Shown piece after piece: positions 34,391 to 45,679 of a stretch of DNA of 64,000 nucleotides; within the stretch, counting starts at the first letter, position 1, and each line of letters opens with the position of its first letter. The stretch is from Larix sibirica (taxonomy: Eukaryota; Streptophyta; Pinopsida; Pinales; Pinaceae): positions 1 through 64,000 of the forward strand of contig NWUY0304030198.1 in NCBI GenBank assembly GCA_004151065.3, in the 5' to 3' direction. The translations under genes and the position numbers were made by a program. The notes under the pieces are model-generated. The model was not told the origin of the DNA and made no database searches. It worked only from the letters and a program-made list of their open reading frames with translations.

Positions 34391-35160
34391 TTTGTTAAAC
34401 AGTAGCAAAGAACCCGTTGTGAAACAGTTCAAGTAGAACGATGGGAGCAATCTCTTCTCACGTCTGGTATAAACTAGGGAACTCAATAATAAATCTGCTT
34501 GTATGGTAAGAACTTGGCACAATAAATCTCTTCTGGTGAACCCGTCTCTCTTGTATAACGGTAACATGGGGTAATTATCACTCTAATTCAGTTTATCATG
34601 TGTTCAATCTTTCCCTGCCGCTTGCCTTCTGGGGATCATTCCGTAAACCCTTTCTTAAACATGACCCGTAGGGGGCTCACCTGAGGTACGAGGGTGAGGA
34701 CCCGGAGGGACATTTATGAGGTACGAATACATGGGGTTGCAAGTAGATAAAAACAAGTCATTTATCATTTCCATTTCCCTGTCAATTGCATAGTCACACT
34801 CTCTATAGCATATGGCGGATTTACTCACAGGGTGTCCTTCCTTGGCGGACTAGGCAACTTGATGACGTGTCCTTGTGCTTGGTGGGATTGGGCTTGTAAA
34901 CCACCTGGCGTACTACATATTAACAAACCTTTAGAGACTTAATAATCCATAAACTACTTACTTTATAGCATTGCACAGACGTTCCAACAAAGAAAGAGCA
35001 AGAGCATTCATTCATTTAAGAGGACCCGCGTTCGACAGAAGCATTCACGGGCTAAAACTCATAACTTGCTGAAGGGAAAGATTCTTAGGAAGTAGGCAAG
35101 GCAGGCACTCTTCCTATTTACTTTATTCTACCTTCCCTTCAATTAAGTGCAACCGATTCG

Positions 35161-35186
35161 GAGGTAGGGCGGGTACAACGGACGGG
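35161..35186 (+). repeat. Dispersed mosaic repeat C, left-block fragment
   Basis: GAGGTAGGGCGGGTACAACG then GACGGG matches the first 26 bases of C copy 1. About 180 bp downstream, ACCGTGCCCAGGAAGGTGG resembles CCGCGTGCCCAGGAGGTG at 6732, just upstream of C copy 1. Confidence 0.5.
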
Positions 35187-35596
35187 AAAAATGACAGCTT
35201 GAGTTAGCTGTGTGCGTTAGCCATTATAGATCCATCGTTACCGGTTCGACGTGCACAGGATGGATAATAGGATGGATTTTTTTGTACTTTATCTGTTGCA
35301 GTACGTTGGGATAGGAATTGTTCTACGTGCTTCTCTATTAACCGTGCCCAGGAAGGTGGGTATACGCGTGTGTTACCAGTTATACGTTAACAAATATTCT
35401 ATTTGTGTTAACCATTTATCAGCCAACATTCCCAGGATAATTCAAATAAGCATAAGTTGAACCAACAGCATTTGAATAAGCGGTCGAAGGAGCAGTTCCA
35501 ATAGCGTAATAGAGCCTTTGCTCAATGGGGAGAACTCCTCTATATTCCAAAGTATAAATAAAGGTAAGCATCGACATCAACACCTGGCATAAACAC

Positions 35597-35613
35597 TTGG
35601 ATCGCCTCTTGGC
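35597..35613 (+). repeat. 17-bp exact repeat (partner 48448-48464)
   Basis: TTGGATCGCCTCTTGGC is identical at both places. Flanking sequence does not align by eye, so it is a short dispersed word or the core of a decayed copy. Confidence 0.6.
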
Positions 35614-36397
35614 AGGATGGAGTAGAAGTGAGTATCGGCATATAGTTAATAAACACCTGAGGAGAAGACAAAGTAAAGACAACGCCTACGAGTACTCCTT
35701 CCACTCCTTCCGCTTACGCCTCCCTTTACTTCCTTCTACTTATCGCTTTCGCGCCATTGGATTCGACGGCCCCCGTGCAGTGAGGGGTTAACTGTGGAAC
35801 GGTGAGGGCAATATCTTACTATGTTTTCTGGTGTATACTAGGGAACTAAACCAATATCACGTATGACACCAACATGTGGCTCAATGTATTCTGTTGAAGG
35901 GTGAAAGGTGAAAGGCTTTTTATGGTGTAACTGACTGGGCGTGATTCAAAAACTTCGGGCAGTTTTTGTTAACTGGGCTACTGTTGTCGTAACTGAGTGC
36001 TATTTATAAGTGATTCCAGAACTGGGTGCTATTGGAAACAACTAGGTGATGATAACTTCGGAAGGATTTTTGCCTGAACGAAGATGTTATAGGCCATAAA
36101 TTAATCTTTTCAATCTATATAGAAACACAAGAATAAATCCCGTCTAATTGACCCGCCTGTTTCATTTATTCTCCCGGCCTGCCAGTAACTAAAAGCAAGT
36201 AAAAGCCAGTCATCCCCCCCTTAGTTGCACAGACAGATAACCTGCCATCCCACGCACACACCCCCATTGTGAATCCAACTTAATAAGTTAACTTAAAGCC
36301 TCAGTTACCAAATGCCCGCAGTTCTTTAATCAACCAGTTCCCATCAGCAAGCAGTGGAACCTTAAGTTCATAGGTGTGGCAGGGGGCCTTCGGCGAA

Positions 36398-36425
36398 GCT
36401 GCGGTACAACGAATCGGGTTCGCGG
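36398..36425 (+). repeat. Possible family C fragment
   Basis: AGCTGCGGTACAACGAATCG resembles the GTGGTACAACGGA core of the 21.7 kb copy. It is too short to be certain. Confidence 0.3.
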
Positions 36426-37009
36426 GTCATTGAAGGATTTAGATTATGGAGGAATATATGTAGGTGCCGGTTCTTACGCGTGTATTGATTTGAAGTACTT
36501 TGCCTTCACCATAGATATATTGCCTTTCATGGTGACTCGTCGTATCTCATATGATACCGATTAAGGAATGGAATAAGGTTATCCCCGAAACGAGCGTAGC
36601 GAGGGATATTTTGACCTTTTTGAAAAAAGGAGGAAGGACAGCGTTTCCATATAACTATATCCTGTGTGGATAAGCTACTATATATGCGGAATTACGCTAA
36701 AAGGGGGATTATAATCAATACGAGCAAAGGCCGAAATACAGAGTTTATTTAGCAGCTAGCAGGGCATCTTCCCGCATCGGTAAATGGGTCTCGGGTATAG
36801 TATATGAGACAAATCTAATAGTTAGCAATAAATCATTCGATCAATGATTCACATTGCCAACTATTTCGAGATTCGCCAGTCTCCTATCCCTGGGAATGCT
36901 TTGCTATGACTTATGTAACGAACTGTAAGGGGATAAATGGTTTCTTTATGGACGGAAAGACTGAATTTTGTACAGTCAGAGGCTTGATGTTCAACCTTAA
37001 GTCTTACTT

Positions 37010-37215
37010 TAGTCCCATGCCCTAAGGTAATAGCTTCAGTCTTAGTCACTTGCCTACGGTGTAGACTTCCAATACGGTAATAGTCCCTAGCCTTAGTCCG
37101 GTAGTCCATACCGTACTACCGTATAGAGTGAAAGCCTTAAGCCTTAAGAGTTCAAGCCTTAGAGTAAGCTCCATAGAGTTAAAGCCTTACGTCCATAAGG
37201 TATATAGACTTCCCA
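37010..37215 (+). repeat. Degenerate array, 'tagtcccta' / 'aagccttaa' words
   Basis: TTAGTCCCATGCCCTAAGG, GTAATAGTCCCTAGCCTTAG, TCCGGTAGTCCATACC, AAAGCCTTAAGCCTTAAGAG and TTAAAGCCTTACG recur over 200 bp. Looser relatives occur at 3.8, 10.7, 17.7, 51.1 and 52.75 kb. Confidence 0.5.
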
Positions 37216-38219
37216 TTGTCTACATAGAGATTGTCTGAGTACTAACTAAGCCTTAAAGAAAGAGAAAAAGAAACCTTACTTCAACAAAGAGCTCTAGCGA
37301 AGAAGCTCTTGTCTCCTTTGAAATAGGAATATTCCATTGTAGTAGTTCCACTATATGCTATTAGTATAGAACTCTTATTAGTGCCTTATTCTCTTTCTAA
37401 CTATATTTGTTATTGCTGTAGTTAAACTCTGTAGTTATAATAGGTCTAATTAGTGCAACTTTGAGTTCAACTTGTAGTAGCTCAACTTTGAGTCCCGTTG
37501 CAATCAATAGAAATTAGCTTTATTTCAATATAGTAAAGACTTATTTTATTACCTGCCAATGTCTGTTGTCCGCTATCTATGGGAGTGCCCATCTTAGAAT
37601 ACATTCAGTATGGATCAATGAATCAAAATTGAAATTGAATCTCCCTCTGTAAGGCGTGTTAAACCAAAAGTAGGTGCATTGTAAGTAATTCATCATCCTT
37701 CAAATCGAGGTAGTAACTCCTGTCTGTTCCATGGGGTAAGTTATTTAAGGGGTCGAGGGTAGATAACAACAAAGGGAGCTTATATTATACCTTGCATCGG
37801 TACGCTAGATTGTATCGTATTGTACACTAGATTAGACCTCGTATTGGAATGATCGTTGGGACGAAAGATTAGCAGCCCTCGATGGGTAGTGAGATTGGAT
37901 TGTATTGGGCCGTGAGGGGAGTTGATCGGGCCGTGAGCTGCAATCAAGTAAGATAGCTAATTATTAAGGGCCTATTGGGGTCGATGTTGCTTGTGTCGGG
38001 TGGACCAGTTCTTTTCAAATCTTCTCCATTTATTGATACCAGCCACACCTGCCAAAGAAGGGAGTTCCGTTCGGGAAGACCTTGCCGATAAAGGAGTTCT
38101 GTTTGGGAAGACCCTGCCCCCATTACTTACCAATATATGGAACAGTCGTTCCTACATCCGCTGACACAGATAAACTGGACGACAGAAAAGAGATACTTAC
38201 TTGTTTACATAGCCGCCGA

Positions 38220-38251
38220 ATGAGCATAGCTACAAATGAGCATAGCTACAA
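38220..38251 (+). repeat. Perfect 16-bp tandem duplication
   Basis: ATGAGCATAGCTACAA occurs twice in direct succession without a mismatch. Confidence 0.9.
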
Positions 38252-38299
38252 ATGGAGCACTCTGATGGAACACTGATGGATATATACGTATATATAATA

Positions 38300-39099
38300 A
38301 ATATATAAAGCATAGCGTATAAAATAAATAGTCCCAGGATAATACACGTCATAATAAAGCAAGCGACAGCGATCACAGGCCAGAGCGGTAGCGGATCATC
38401 CCATTATTGAGATCATCGGTATTTAGTAACCTGATTTGTGTAACCAAGCTATTTCAACAGGGCTCCTCTTTAAACCAGGGGCTATTTCTACAGCTGCTGT
38501 TCTAAGCGAAGGTTCTACACGCTTATATCCTGTTTTGCCCACCAGGAACTTATAGTCAATGCGAGGGGGAAGGTTATCTGCTCAAAATGTATTTAAAGGA
38601 TTAACAATAACAGGTATACTCAAACCTTGAGTGCCCCAGACTAAACCATATCAAGGGAAAGGGGGGTTCATGCCTTTCAAATAATAAAACCATCTTACTG
38701 CATCTACACCATCATACTATAAACATACAAAATAATATATTAGTATATTATACATTCTCCATCCACATATCTCAGTAATATGAGGTGGAACATCGACATC
38801 TAATCTGTATAATAGGTGACATCCAGGAGCATCTCATCATAAATGGGTGCATGCATGGCAGTGAAGGACTCGTGATATCAAGCAAAAAATGAATGTCACC
38901 CGCAGGCTGTAGGTCAACATCTGGTTCCATCTGGGACATGTGCTGAGTGAATAAAGTGCAAGAGAACCCTCTCATCTCTGGTCAGCGCTCTCCTGGTCAG
39001 GTACGCTTCATCATCTCACGGTCAAGTCCATCTCCGAGTACCTGTAGTCCTACACACATGGAAGAAGCAAAATAATAAAAATATAAAGGAATAAGACTA
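38300..39099. other. Spacer; 67-codon minus frame unassigned
   Basis: GGGGCTATTTCTACAGC and GCTATTTCAACAGGGC words recur at 38440-38500. The minus frame at 38772-38975 and its two sister frames read like fragments of exon sequence (HFLLDITSPSLPCMHP; FTAMHAPIYDEMLL). I cannot place them in a family, so this is not called a gene. Confidence 0.35.
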
Positions 39100-40300
39100 A
39101 TTCTTCCTTTGTTAAAGCGGTTGAAACAGTTCCAGTATAAGCAGTTCCATCAGCATTTGAAGGAGCATCATCCCCAGAAGCACCAAGTATTTGCATCATC
39201 AGTTGAAGTAGCAATTGAACCGGCATTATTACCAGCATTTCCAGGATTAGTATTAAGAGCAGTACCAGTAGCATTCTCAGGATTATGTACAACAGTTTAA
39301 ACGGCTTCATTCCCGACATCATCATAATTATTCCCAGCCTCCCCGCACTAGTAGAATAAGCCTTATTATTTCCAGTAGCGGCCAAACCAGGGTCATTTCC
39401 AAAAGCGGTTGAAGGAGCAGTTTAAGCATCACCATTTGAACCAGTCTTATTCCCAGCGTCAAAACCAGGAGCACTAAAATAAGCATTATCCCCAACAGAC
39501 TCAATTGAACCAGCCTCAGTTCCGAGATCATTAGAAGCAGCATTCGTTCTAGCATTCTCAGCTTCATTAGGACCAGCAGAGCCAAGCCAAGCAGTCTTCC
39601 CAGCGCGACCAGCATTACCTGGGTCAGTATGAGCAGTTCCACAAACATTTGAACCATATGAACCGGAAGTAGTTACAACAGCAGGAAATGAAATAGTAGT
39701 TCCATAATCAGTTGAACAGACAGAATTTCCAGTCCCAGCGTTACCAGTGTCATTCCAAGAAGCAGTTGAAGGAGCAGCATTCTCAGAGTCATTTGAATCA
39801 GCTGTTGAACCAGCCTCATCATTAGAACCAAAAGCACCAGTTTCACCGGGTCATTCATTCCCGAGAGCATAATTTCCAGCATAAGTTGAACTGGCAGCAG
39901 GTTACAGCATTAGCAGCGTCACCAATTGAACCAACGTTTTAATAAGCTGTTGAAGGGGCATAATTTCCATCAGCAGTTGGAGCAGCATTACCAGTATAAG
40001 TCGAAGCATCAGAATTCCCGGTAGTACCAGTTTAATCAGCATTCCCATAAGCACCAGTCTAATTGGTCTCATTCCCAGGAACACAAAGAGTAGTCCCAGG
40101 AAAAGCAGTATCACAACTGGCATCCCCAGGAGCAGCATTACCAGCAGCACTATAACTAGCAGTCCCATCAACACCAGTAGAATAAGCTTTATTCCCAGGA
40201 TTTCTAGCAACACCAATTGAACCGGCGTCAGCGGAATTCCCACCATAATAACCAGTTGAACCAGCTTAATTCCCGGGGCATCATTTGAATAAGCAGTTAA
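39100..40300 (+). repeat. Large triplet-phased degenerate array (GCA/GTT/GAA/CCA cadence)
   Basis: For about 1.2 kb the plus strand is almost wholly built from the triplets GCA, CCA, TCA, GAA, GTT, TTA, TTC and GGA. From 39360 to about 39900 the triplets stay in one phase. Read there, the protein is dominated by Ala, Val, Glu, Pro, Ser, Leu and Phe, with motifs such as SFESAVEPASSLEPKAP and about seven stops, mostly TAA. The phase slips near 39.19 and 39.9 kb. The minus strand stays more open and gives Leu-rich frames of 111, 109, 69 and 114 codons, which are consequences of the array. I do not call a protein. No exact period is visible, so any founding unit is old. Confidence 0.75.
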
Positions 40301-40937
40301 GGTCTCCTGGCTGGTAGGTTATCCCAACCCTTCTAATTAAAACCCAGCTGGTAAGTAGACGCGTACTTTATCCCCTTAACTTTTAAAGGCTTGCAATTTT
40401 ATTTTAAACAGTAAAATATAAAGAAAAGCACTATTAATGACCCCTTAAACAATTAATTCCTACTTCCCCTATCCTTCCCTGTTACTTCCGGCAGCGCCCA
40501 ATAGAAGGAGCAGTAGAGAATCAGTTAAGAGGCAGGTTCAAATGCATCCCCATTGGATGGAACCTGCCCTAGCAGACAAAGCGAAACAAGCCGCTCAGTA
40601 ATGCCTGTCCAAAACGGTGAATTAGCAAATGTGCTCTTCAATTGCTTTAGGCGTTATGTATGGGTTAAGTCTTCTTATTGCTTATGGGGCGATGACTACG
40701 CCTGGCCTTCCGCACAGTATTTAAAATATAACACCAGGGCCATATGGATCAAAGGCTAGCAGCAGTAGAATAAGGATGAGATGGGCTGGGTGTAGACCAC
40801 TCTTGTACCCTTACCTTACCTATCATTCTTTACTTTGAGGTTAAGCAATTGGGTAAGAATGGGCCAGAGGGCTTTGCTAGAGTAGGGTAGGTTATTGAGA
40901 ACCTTACTGTTCCTTCTCCCAATGGTCGATTCTTCGC
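40301..40937. other. Spacer without recognisable gene
   Basis: No gene or clear repeat is seen. GGCAGGTTCAAATGCATCCC near 40531 looks like a T-arm, but no stem pairs around it. Confidence 0.45.
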
Positions 40938-41005
40938 GGCTCGTCCCTGACCCTTATTAGGTCGGGGGAGTCACTTAACGTACCTCGATCTCCTGATGGT
41001 CGATT
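40938..41005 (+). repeat. Degraded hairpin element with right extension
   Basis: GCTCGTCCCTGACCCTTATT then AGGTCGGGGGAG resembles the hairpin family with an insertion in the left arm. About 15 bp further comes TACCTCGATCTCCTGATGGT. The degraded copy at 54.28 kb has GTATCTCGATCTCCTAGCGT at nearly the same distance (about 17 bp). This pair may show a longer form of the element than the compact copies do. Confidence 0.45.
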
Positions 41006-42124
41006 GCGTAACTTAACGTACTTCGCGCCTAACCTGGAAAGTATTTTCATATCTATTCCTTGGCGAATGCCGGACTGTCATTCAATGTCCCTTGGTTTCC
41101 GAATGAGGGCCTTACCTTTACTGATGTTTCTAGGGGGAAGGCTAGAGTGAGGCAGGGCAGTGAGAGCACAGAGGCAGGAAGGATAGAGAGTTAGAGCGGG
41201 CATAAATAGGGTACTTAGGGAGCCCCCCCGCTTAGGTGAGCTTTGGTGAAAATGGGACTTCCAAAGCGTTTGTATCTGCCAGTGGTTTAAGCCGTTGAAG
41301 AAGCACTGGTTGAACTGGCGGATGAAATGTTTTTTAAGGAGCCTGCACCTGGTGCTTCGACTGATTGACTTAGAATGGGACTGACTGATTATTGCTAGGC
41401 GAGCTCCTTAGGCTTTTTGGGAAGGGCCAGCGTAAGAACCCAGGCAAGATAGGAACTCCAATGGGTTATGTAGTATGGGTAAAAAAGTATGGTTTTTGGG
41501 GCGTATAAAAATTATACTTAATAAAGATTGTGGGTGTCTGGGCTACCCGAAAGAAGCCAACTTTTGAAACAAAACTTCGTTCTATTGCATTTTGTAGGCT
41601 ACCCATGAGAGATTCCTCATTGGGGTTCCTTTTTGTTTCGGGGATTGCTCAAAGCACCCCAATTTTCTAATAAAAACTGCGTTCCATCGCTTTTTCCTTC
41701 AGATAGATTATCCCTGTGGGTTGATAAAAAACTTAATGGTTTTATCATAAGCAAGGGGCATAGCCCTAATAAGGTTCTAAAGGGAAAAGCCCTGGCTTCA
41801 TATATTTTATATAAATAGTGTCTGCTTATCAATATCCCCCCTTTCTCTCTGTGCAGATAGTTCTTATGAGCCCCTTCTTTCCTGGATGCTGGCACCCCGG
41901 CCATAAAGCAGGTACCAATCAATCTATGCAGGCAAGCAAGCTGCATGAAAGAAAGCCCTAATAGTACTGCTGAACGGGGGTACCGGGCAGGCTTTTACTT
42001 TACAACCAGCGCACCGGGGTGGTCTTAGATGAAGGAAAGACTTCTCTAGCGAGACAACAGATATTAATTCTCGACCGAAGATGCGGTCCAGAGGAGGGAT
42101 TTTTTTAAGAAGGGAAGGGTCTAC
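41006..42124. other. Spacer; open frames not supported
   Basis: CTTAACGTACTTCGCG repeats a word from 40974. The minus frames of 109 codons (41617-41946) and 75 codons (41924-42151) show no family motif. The second overlaps the end of the RNase H relic, but in sequence that no longer matches it. Confidence 0.4.
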
Positions 42125-42139
42125 TACACCGCGTATTCT

Positions 42140-42469
42140 GTCTACCACCACGATTCATATTGTGCGTAGCAACATAGGGCTTCGAATGAGATATACATTA
42201 TTGAGCTACGAGACCACTAGCTAGGAGTCTATCTTGCGAACTGACCTGCGAATGTTGAGAGAAAGATCCTCGGACAAGAGCTCTATAACCACACTATACT
42301 CCACAATGTTATTGGTTGCAGGGCCAAGGCATATGCCCCATGAACTCACTAGTTCATCTATGGGTGAGAAGATGACCCAAGTGGTAGAAGCAATGTTCCG
42401 AGTACTACAGCTGGTGTCATTTGCGAAGCCTACATAGACTGAGGTGGGCGCTGACATATAAAAGTCCAT
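42140..42469 (-). pseudogene. Ty3/gypsy-type RNase H fragment, decayed
   Basis: The minus-strand frame of 82 codons (42469 to 42221) reads GFANDTSC, then TWVIFSPIDELVSSWG, then CLGPATNNIVEYS and VIELLSE, ending in KIDS. This layout is typical of the RNase H domain of plant LTR-retrotransposon polyproteins, which cuts the RNA strand of RNA-DNA hybrids during reverse transcription. Candidate catalytic acids are Asp18, Glu57 and Asp81; the fourth, C-terminal Asp is missing. Similarity goes on past the TAG stop (LVVS, then LNNVYLIRSPMLLR) for about 27 codons with two more stops. There is no reverse transcriptase upstream and no integrase downstream. The stops are all one C-to-T step from sense codons. 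Family recognition is from memory; I am fairly confident of it. Confidence 0.72.
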
Positions 42470-42499
42470 CAGTCCACAGGAGGTGCTGATTCCCTGTTG

Positions 42500-43439
42500 C
42501 CTATACCCCTGGTAAACTCATTCACATAGGATTTTGACTCTTTACCCTACCTATATTATACTAGGTACCACATATTACCTTCTGGTTTGGCCGAGCCTTG
42601 ATGAGACTCTGAATCCAATTAACCTACTGCAAGGAATGAATAGACCTACCTTTCTTTTCATGCTTTCACCTTCTAGTTCTCCATCTGATGACCTAGCCAG
42701 CTATAGTTGGTAATGAACTAGTCTCCCTGACTGAATAGGCCGAGGTAATGCAACACTTACAACCAGCTAGAACTCCCTGATCAGATTAGTTCTCGTTGGG
42801 CGGCTAACTCCCTGATGCCGTTAACTACTCTCTGGTTGAATAGCTCTGTAAAGTGGATAGAACTACTTTCTCCTTCTCTGGTCCATCTGCGGAGCTGCAT
42901 CCAATGAACAATCCAATGAGGGGCTCCATCGACTAGCTCTTGCCTCCCACCGGCCCGGATAACGATAGAACTCTATTGCCTCCCACCCCTACTATCCAGC
43001 CAACCGGGGGGGCCAGAAAAACTAATTTGGATCGACCGGTTGTTCGAACAATCAAATGAAGGCCTACCAAGGGTGAATGCATAATTATATTCTAAATGAT
43101 GCACCTTGCTCAAACATGTGATAATGGTGGTATAAAATAGAGTATGTAATCACCATCTGTTTCTCCCTGATTCATGGAGAGAAAGTTTGATGATCTTATG
43201 GAGGGGCTCTCTCGGAACGAGTATCACTGCGCTGCTTTCCTCCCTGGAACATGAAATAGTTGGACCCGACACTCACTCAATTACACTTTTTCCACCCACC
43301 TGACGAAGCGGCTTCCTCCGAACTAGGTCTTACCCCTAACTAGCGGGAATAATAGGTTTGGTCCTAACCATACCTCCGGATAAAAACCATATTCAAGTCC
43401 GATGCCTCATTTTCAATAGTGAGCCGCTGAGCATAGTAA
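42500..43439. other. Spacer with 'ctccctgatg' words
   Basis: CTAGTCTCCCTGACTGAATA, AGAACTCCCTGATCAGATTA, CTAACTCCCTGATGCCG and ACTCTCTGGTTGAATAGC recur at 42715-42845. No gene is seen. In particular I find no reverse-transcriptase remnant on the side where it would precede the RNase H fragment. Confidence 0.45.
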
Positions 43440-45070
43440 GCCATTGGAGTCAGCAGGAGCAGTTCCAGTTTCAAAGGTAGCCGGAGCATAGGCCGGCTCA
43501 TAGCATACATGGGAAGCGTCCTTTCGGGTTATAGATCGAGGGCCATAGTTTCAAGGTCGTGATCCAGTTCCTTATGATGCGCTTGATCCAGTGCTAGAAC
43601 CAGCACCAATAAAGCAGTAGCAGGGGAAGCAACAGTAGGAGTAGATCCAACAGGAGATATGTACGTGTTCCAACAAGTGATGATTTTTCAATATCTGTAT
43701 GTGTTCTTAGACGTGGATATGCGCGTGTTCCCAGTTACGATGTTATAACCAGTAGTGTTCCAACAAATGTACCGGGTGTTAAAACTTTTTACGCGTCCTA
43801 GCTTGTGCCAGGAGCATATCCCGGCGATCTAGTTTTTCCAGTATAAGCAGCAGCACAGTAAGCATAGCTAGGTTATCAGTATTCTAGTACGAGTAAGTAG
43901 TTAATCCAGTAGCATCTGTTGATTCCGTAAATTACGCGGATCATTACGTAAATAGAGCAAATACTAAAACACCTAAGGCATAGATAGCAGTATAGCCAGG
44001 CACAGGTACAGTACGGAGTAGCAAAGACTAGGGATGCAGGAACAGAACCGGTAGACTCAGAAGCAGACCCGGCTGTAGAGCCAGTAGCATTTCTTCGCTC
44101 GGTTCCATATCCAAATATCATAAGCAAAGGTAGGAGCACTAGTAGACTCAATAGTAGCACGACTAGTAGCTTATCCACTACCAGTTAGAGAGCCATCAAT
44201 CGCAAAGACAGGAGTAAAGGCATAAGTTGGGACAGAAGCAAGGGTATAAGAACCAGTTGATCCAGTTGAAACACCACCTTAAGAGTACGTTTATCTATAT
44301 CCAGATGATTGTGATGCAGATGCAAGGGTAACATAACCAATAGCAGAGCTCTAAGCACCAGCAGCTTGTTGATCGAGATGAAGAGTATATAGTTCTCGTG
44401 ATGGAGAGTAATAACCTGAGTTTCGTGTTCGTGATCGAGCCGAAGATCCCCCATATCTAGTAGCAGATCCATACCCAGATCCAGATCGATACTCAGTAGC
44501 CTTATCCGTTTACCCATAAGCAGTTACAAAGACAGATGTATACCTTCCATATAAAGAATGTGTTCTTACTTTTTGGTACATTAATAGCCTTTGGTACATA
44601 GCCTAGGCCTAGTGTTTCGGCTTTTTAAACATCCTAGTTCGTTCCAACGGCTTCCCTTCCATATCCAGTTCGAGTGCCAATGCCAGTCGTTTCAGCCAAA
44701 GTGGATTCGGGTGATTTGGTTTATTTAGTATATTTACCAGTTACATAAGCAGTTTACCAAGTGAAAGAAGCACTAGTAGCGGGGACGGTTTACTTTGATC
44801 CAGTTGCCCGAGCAAAACCAGTTGATGATCGTAAGCGAGATCCAAAGCCTGAACGAGAGATCCATACCCCGCAAAAGCATAAGGAGAGCTTGAGGCACCT
44901 GCAGCAGGAGTACCACTGGGCTTTGCACCTGCTTCCAGCAGCTACGGTACCGGATTGAGTTACAGATCCTTTTCACCTTTTTATTTAATCAGAATCAGTT
45001 GACCCATGGCCAATTGATTTGAGTGTTTAACCTGTTGATCCATAACCAGTTGAATGAAGTTTCGCCTGTT
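43440..45070 (+). repeat. Second large triplet-phased array (GAT/CCA/GTT cadence)
   Basis: The plus strand again shows codon-like cadence, with GAT, CCA, GTT, GCA, CGA and TAT prominent. Near 43560 the frame reads GRDPVPYDALDPVLEPAP. Near 44450 it reads VADPYPDPDRY. From about 44641 to 44957 one frame stays open except for a single TAA near 44750, and reads for example YFDPVARAKPVDDRKRDP. The phase changes several times. The vocabulary overlaps that of the 39.1-40.3 kb array. Minus-strand frames of 100 and 110 codons (43876-44178, 44185-44517) are Leu-rich by-products. I see no known domain. Confidence 0.65.
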
Positions 45071-45286
45071 GGATAGAAAGAAGTGATTAAGCCGAGTGAA
45101 TTCTTTCCCTACAGGCCCTACATGATGCATGATTTATTGGCCCCTATTCCCCGCGTGATCGATGCCCTACTGCCTCTCTTCCTTTTCAATATGTGTCAAA
45201 AACCATATCGACCGGGCCATGCTCTCGGGATCAAAGTAACCTAGCTGCCTGTCCAATGCCCATTTATATTTTACGTTATTGCTATA

Positions 45287-45679
45287 TTGTCTTTGCGCCG
45301 GTTGCTTATAAATCTGGGAGGGGCGCTGGACGAAGTGATGGTGAGACTTGGCCAATTGGATATAGATCTGCAACCGTGGGATCTTTATATAAATATAAAT
45401 AGATCTGGATTTTTATCTTCACCCGGAACATTAATAGGCTTTGGAACTCAAAAAAAACCGAACCTGAAAATGATTTTGCAGCAGGGACCGGATTTGGATA
45501 TTAATATGGTACTGAAAGCCCCCGGTCACCTAGACGGTAAACCGCCTCTGTTGCTGGCTCCGTATCTGCTGGATCAATATGAGGCATTCATGCGCGTTCT
45601 TTTTACAGAGGCTCTTTTGGCTGTGGATACGCCTGCTTTGGAAGGGCTCTCCAGGCGGCTGTCAATGCACTTTATTTGA
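45287..45679 (+). CDS. Unassigned open frame, 130 codons; probably not a gene
   Basis: This frame opens just downstream of the second triplet-phased array. It reads as a hydrophobic, Leu/Pro/Asp-rich protein with a Gly/Pro-rich middle (LIGFGTQKKPNLKMILQQGP) and an alternating LLAPYLLDQYEAF stretch. It has no family motif that I recognise and no signal peptide, and the ATG has no special context. About 130 codons is within chance expectation for this window. Because the neighbouring array is codon-like, the frame may be a tail of the array with fewer stops. It is listed only so that it can be checked. Confidence 0.15.
   Translation: MSLRRLLINLGGALDEVMVRLGQLDIDLQPWDLYININRSGFLSSPGTLIGFGTQKKPNLKMILQQGPDLDINMVLKAPGHLDGKPPLLLAPYLLDQYEAFMRVLFTEALLAVDTPALEGLSRRLSMHFI

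Noticed and set aside
39328-40246. Leu-rich minus frames of 109-114 codons as membrane proteins
   Set aside because: They are the complementary reading of the triplet-phased array; Leu comes from CAG/TAA-type words and not from membrane segments.
40520-40560. tRNA T-arm near GGCAGGTTCAAATGC
   Set aside because: No acceptor, anticodon or D stem can be paired around it.
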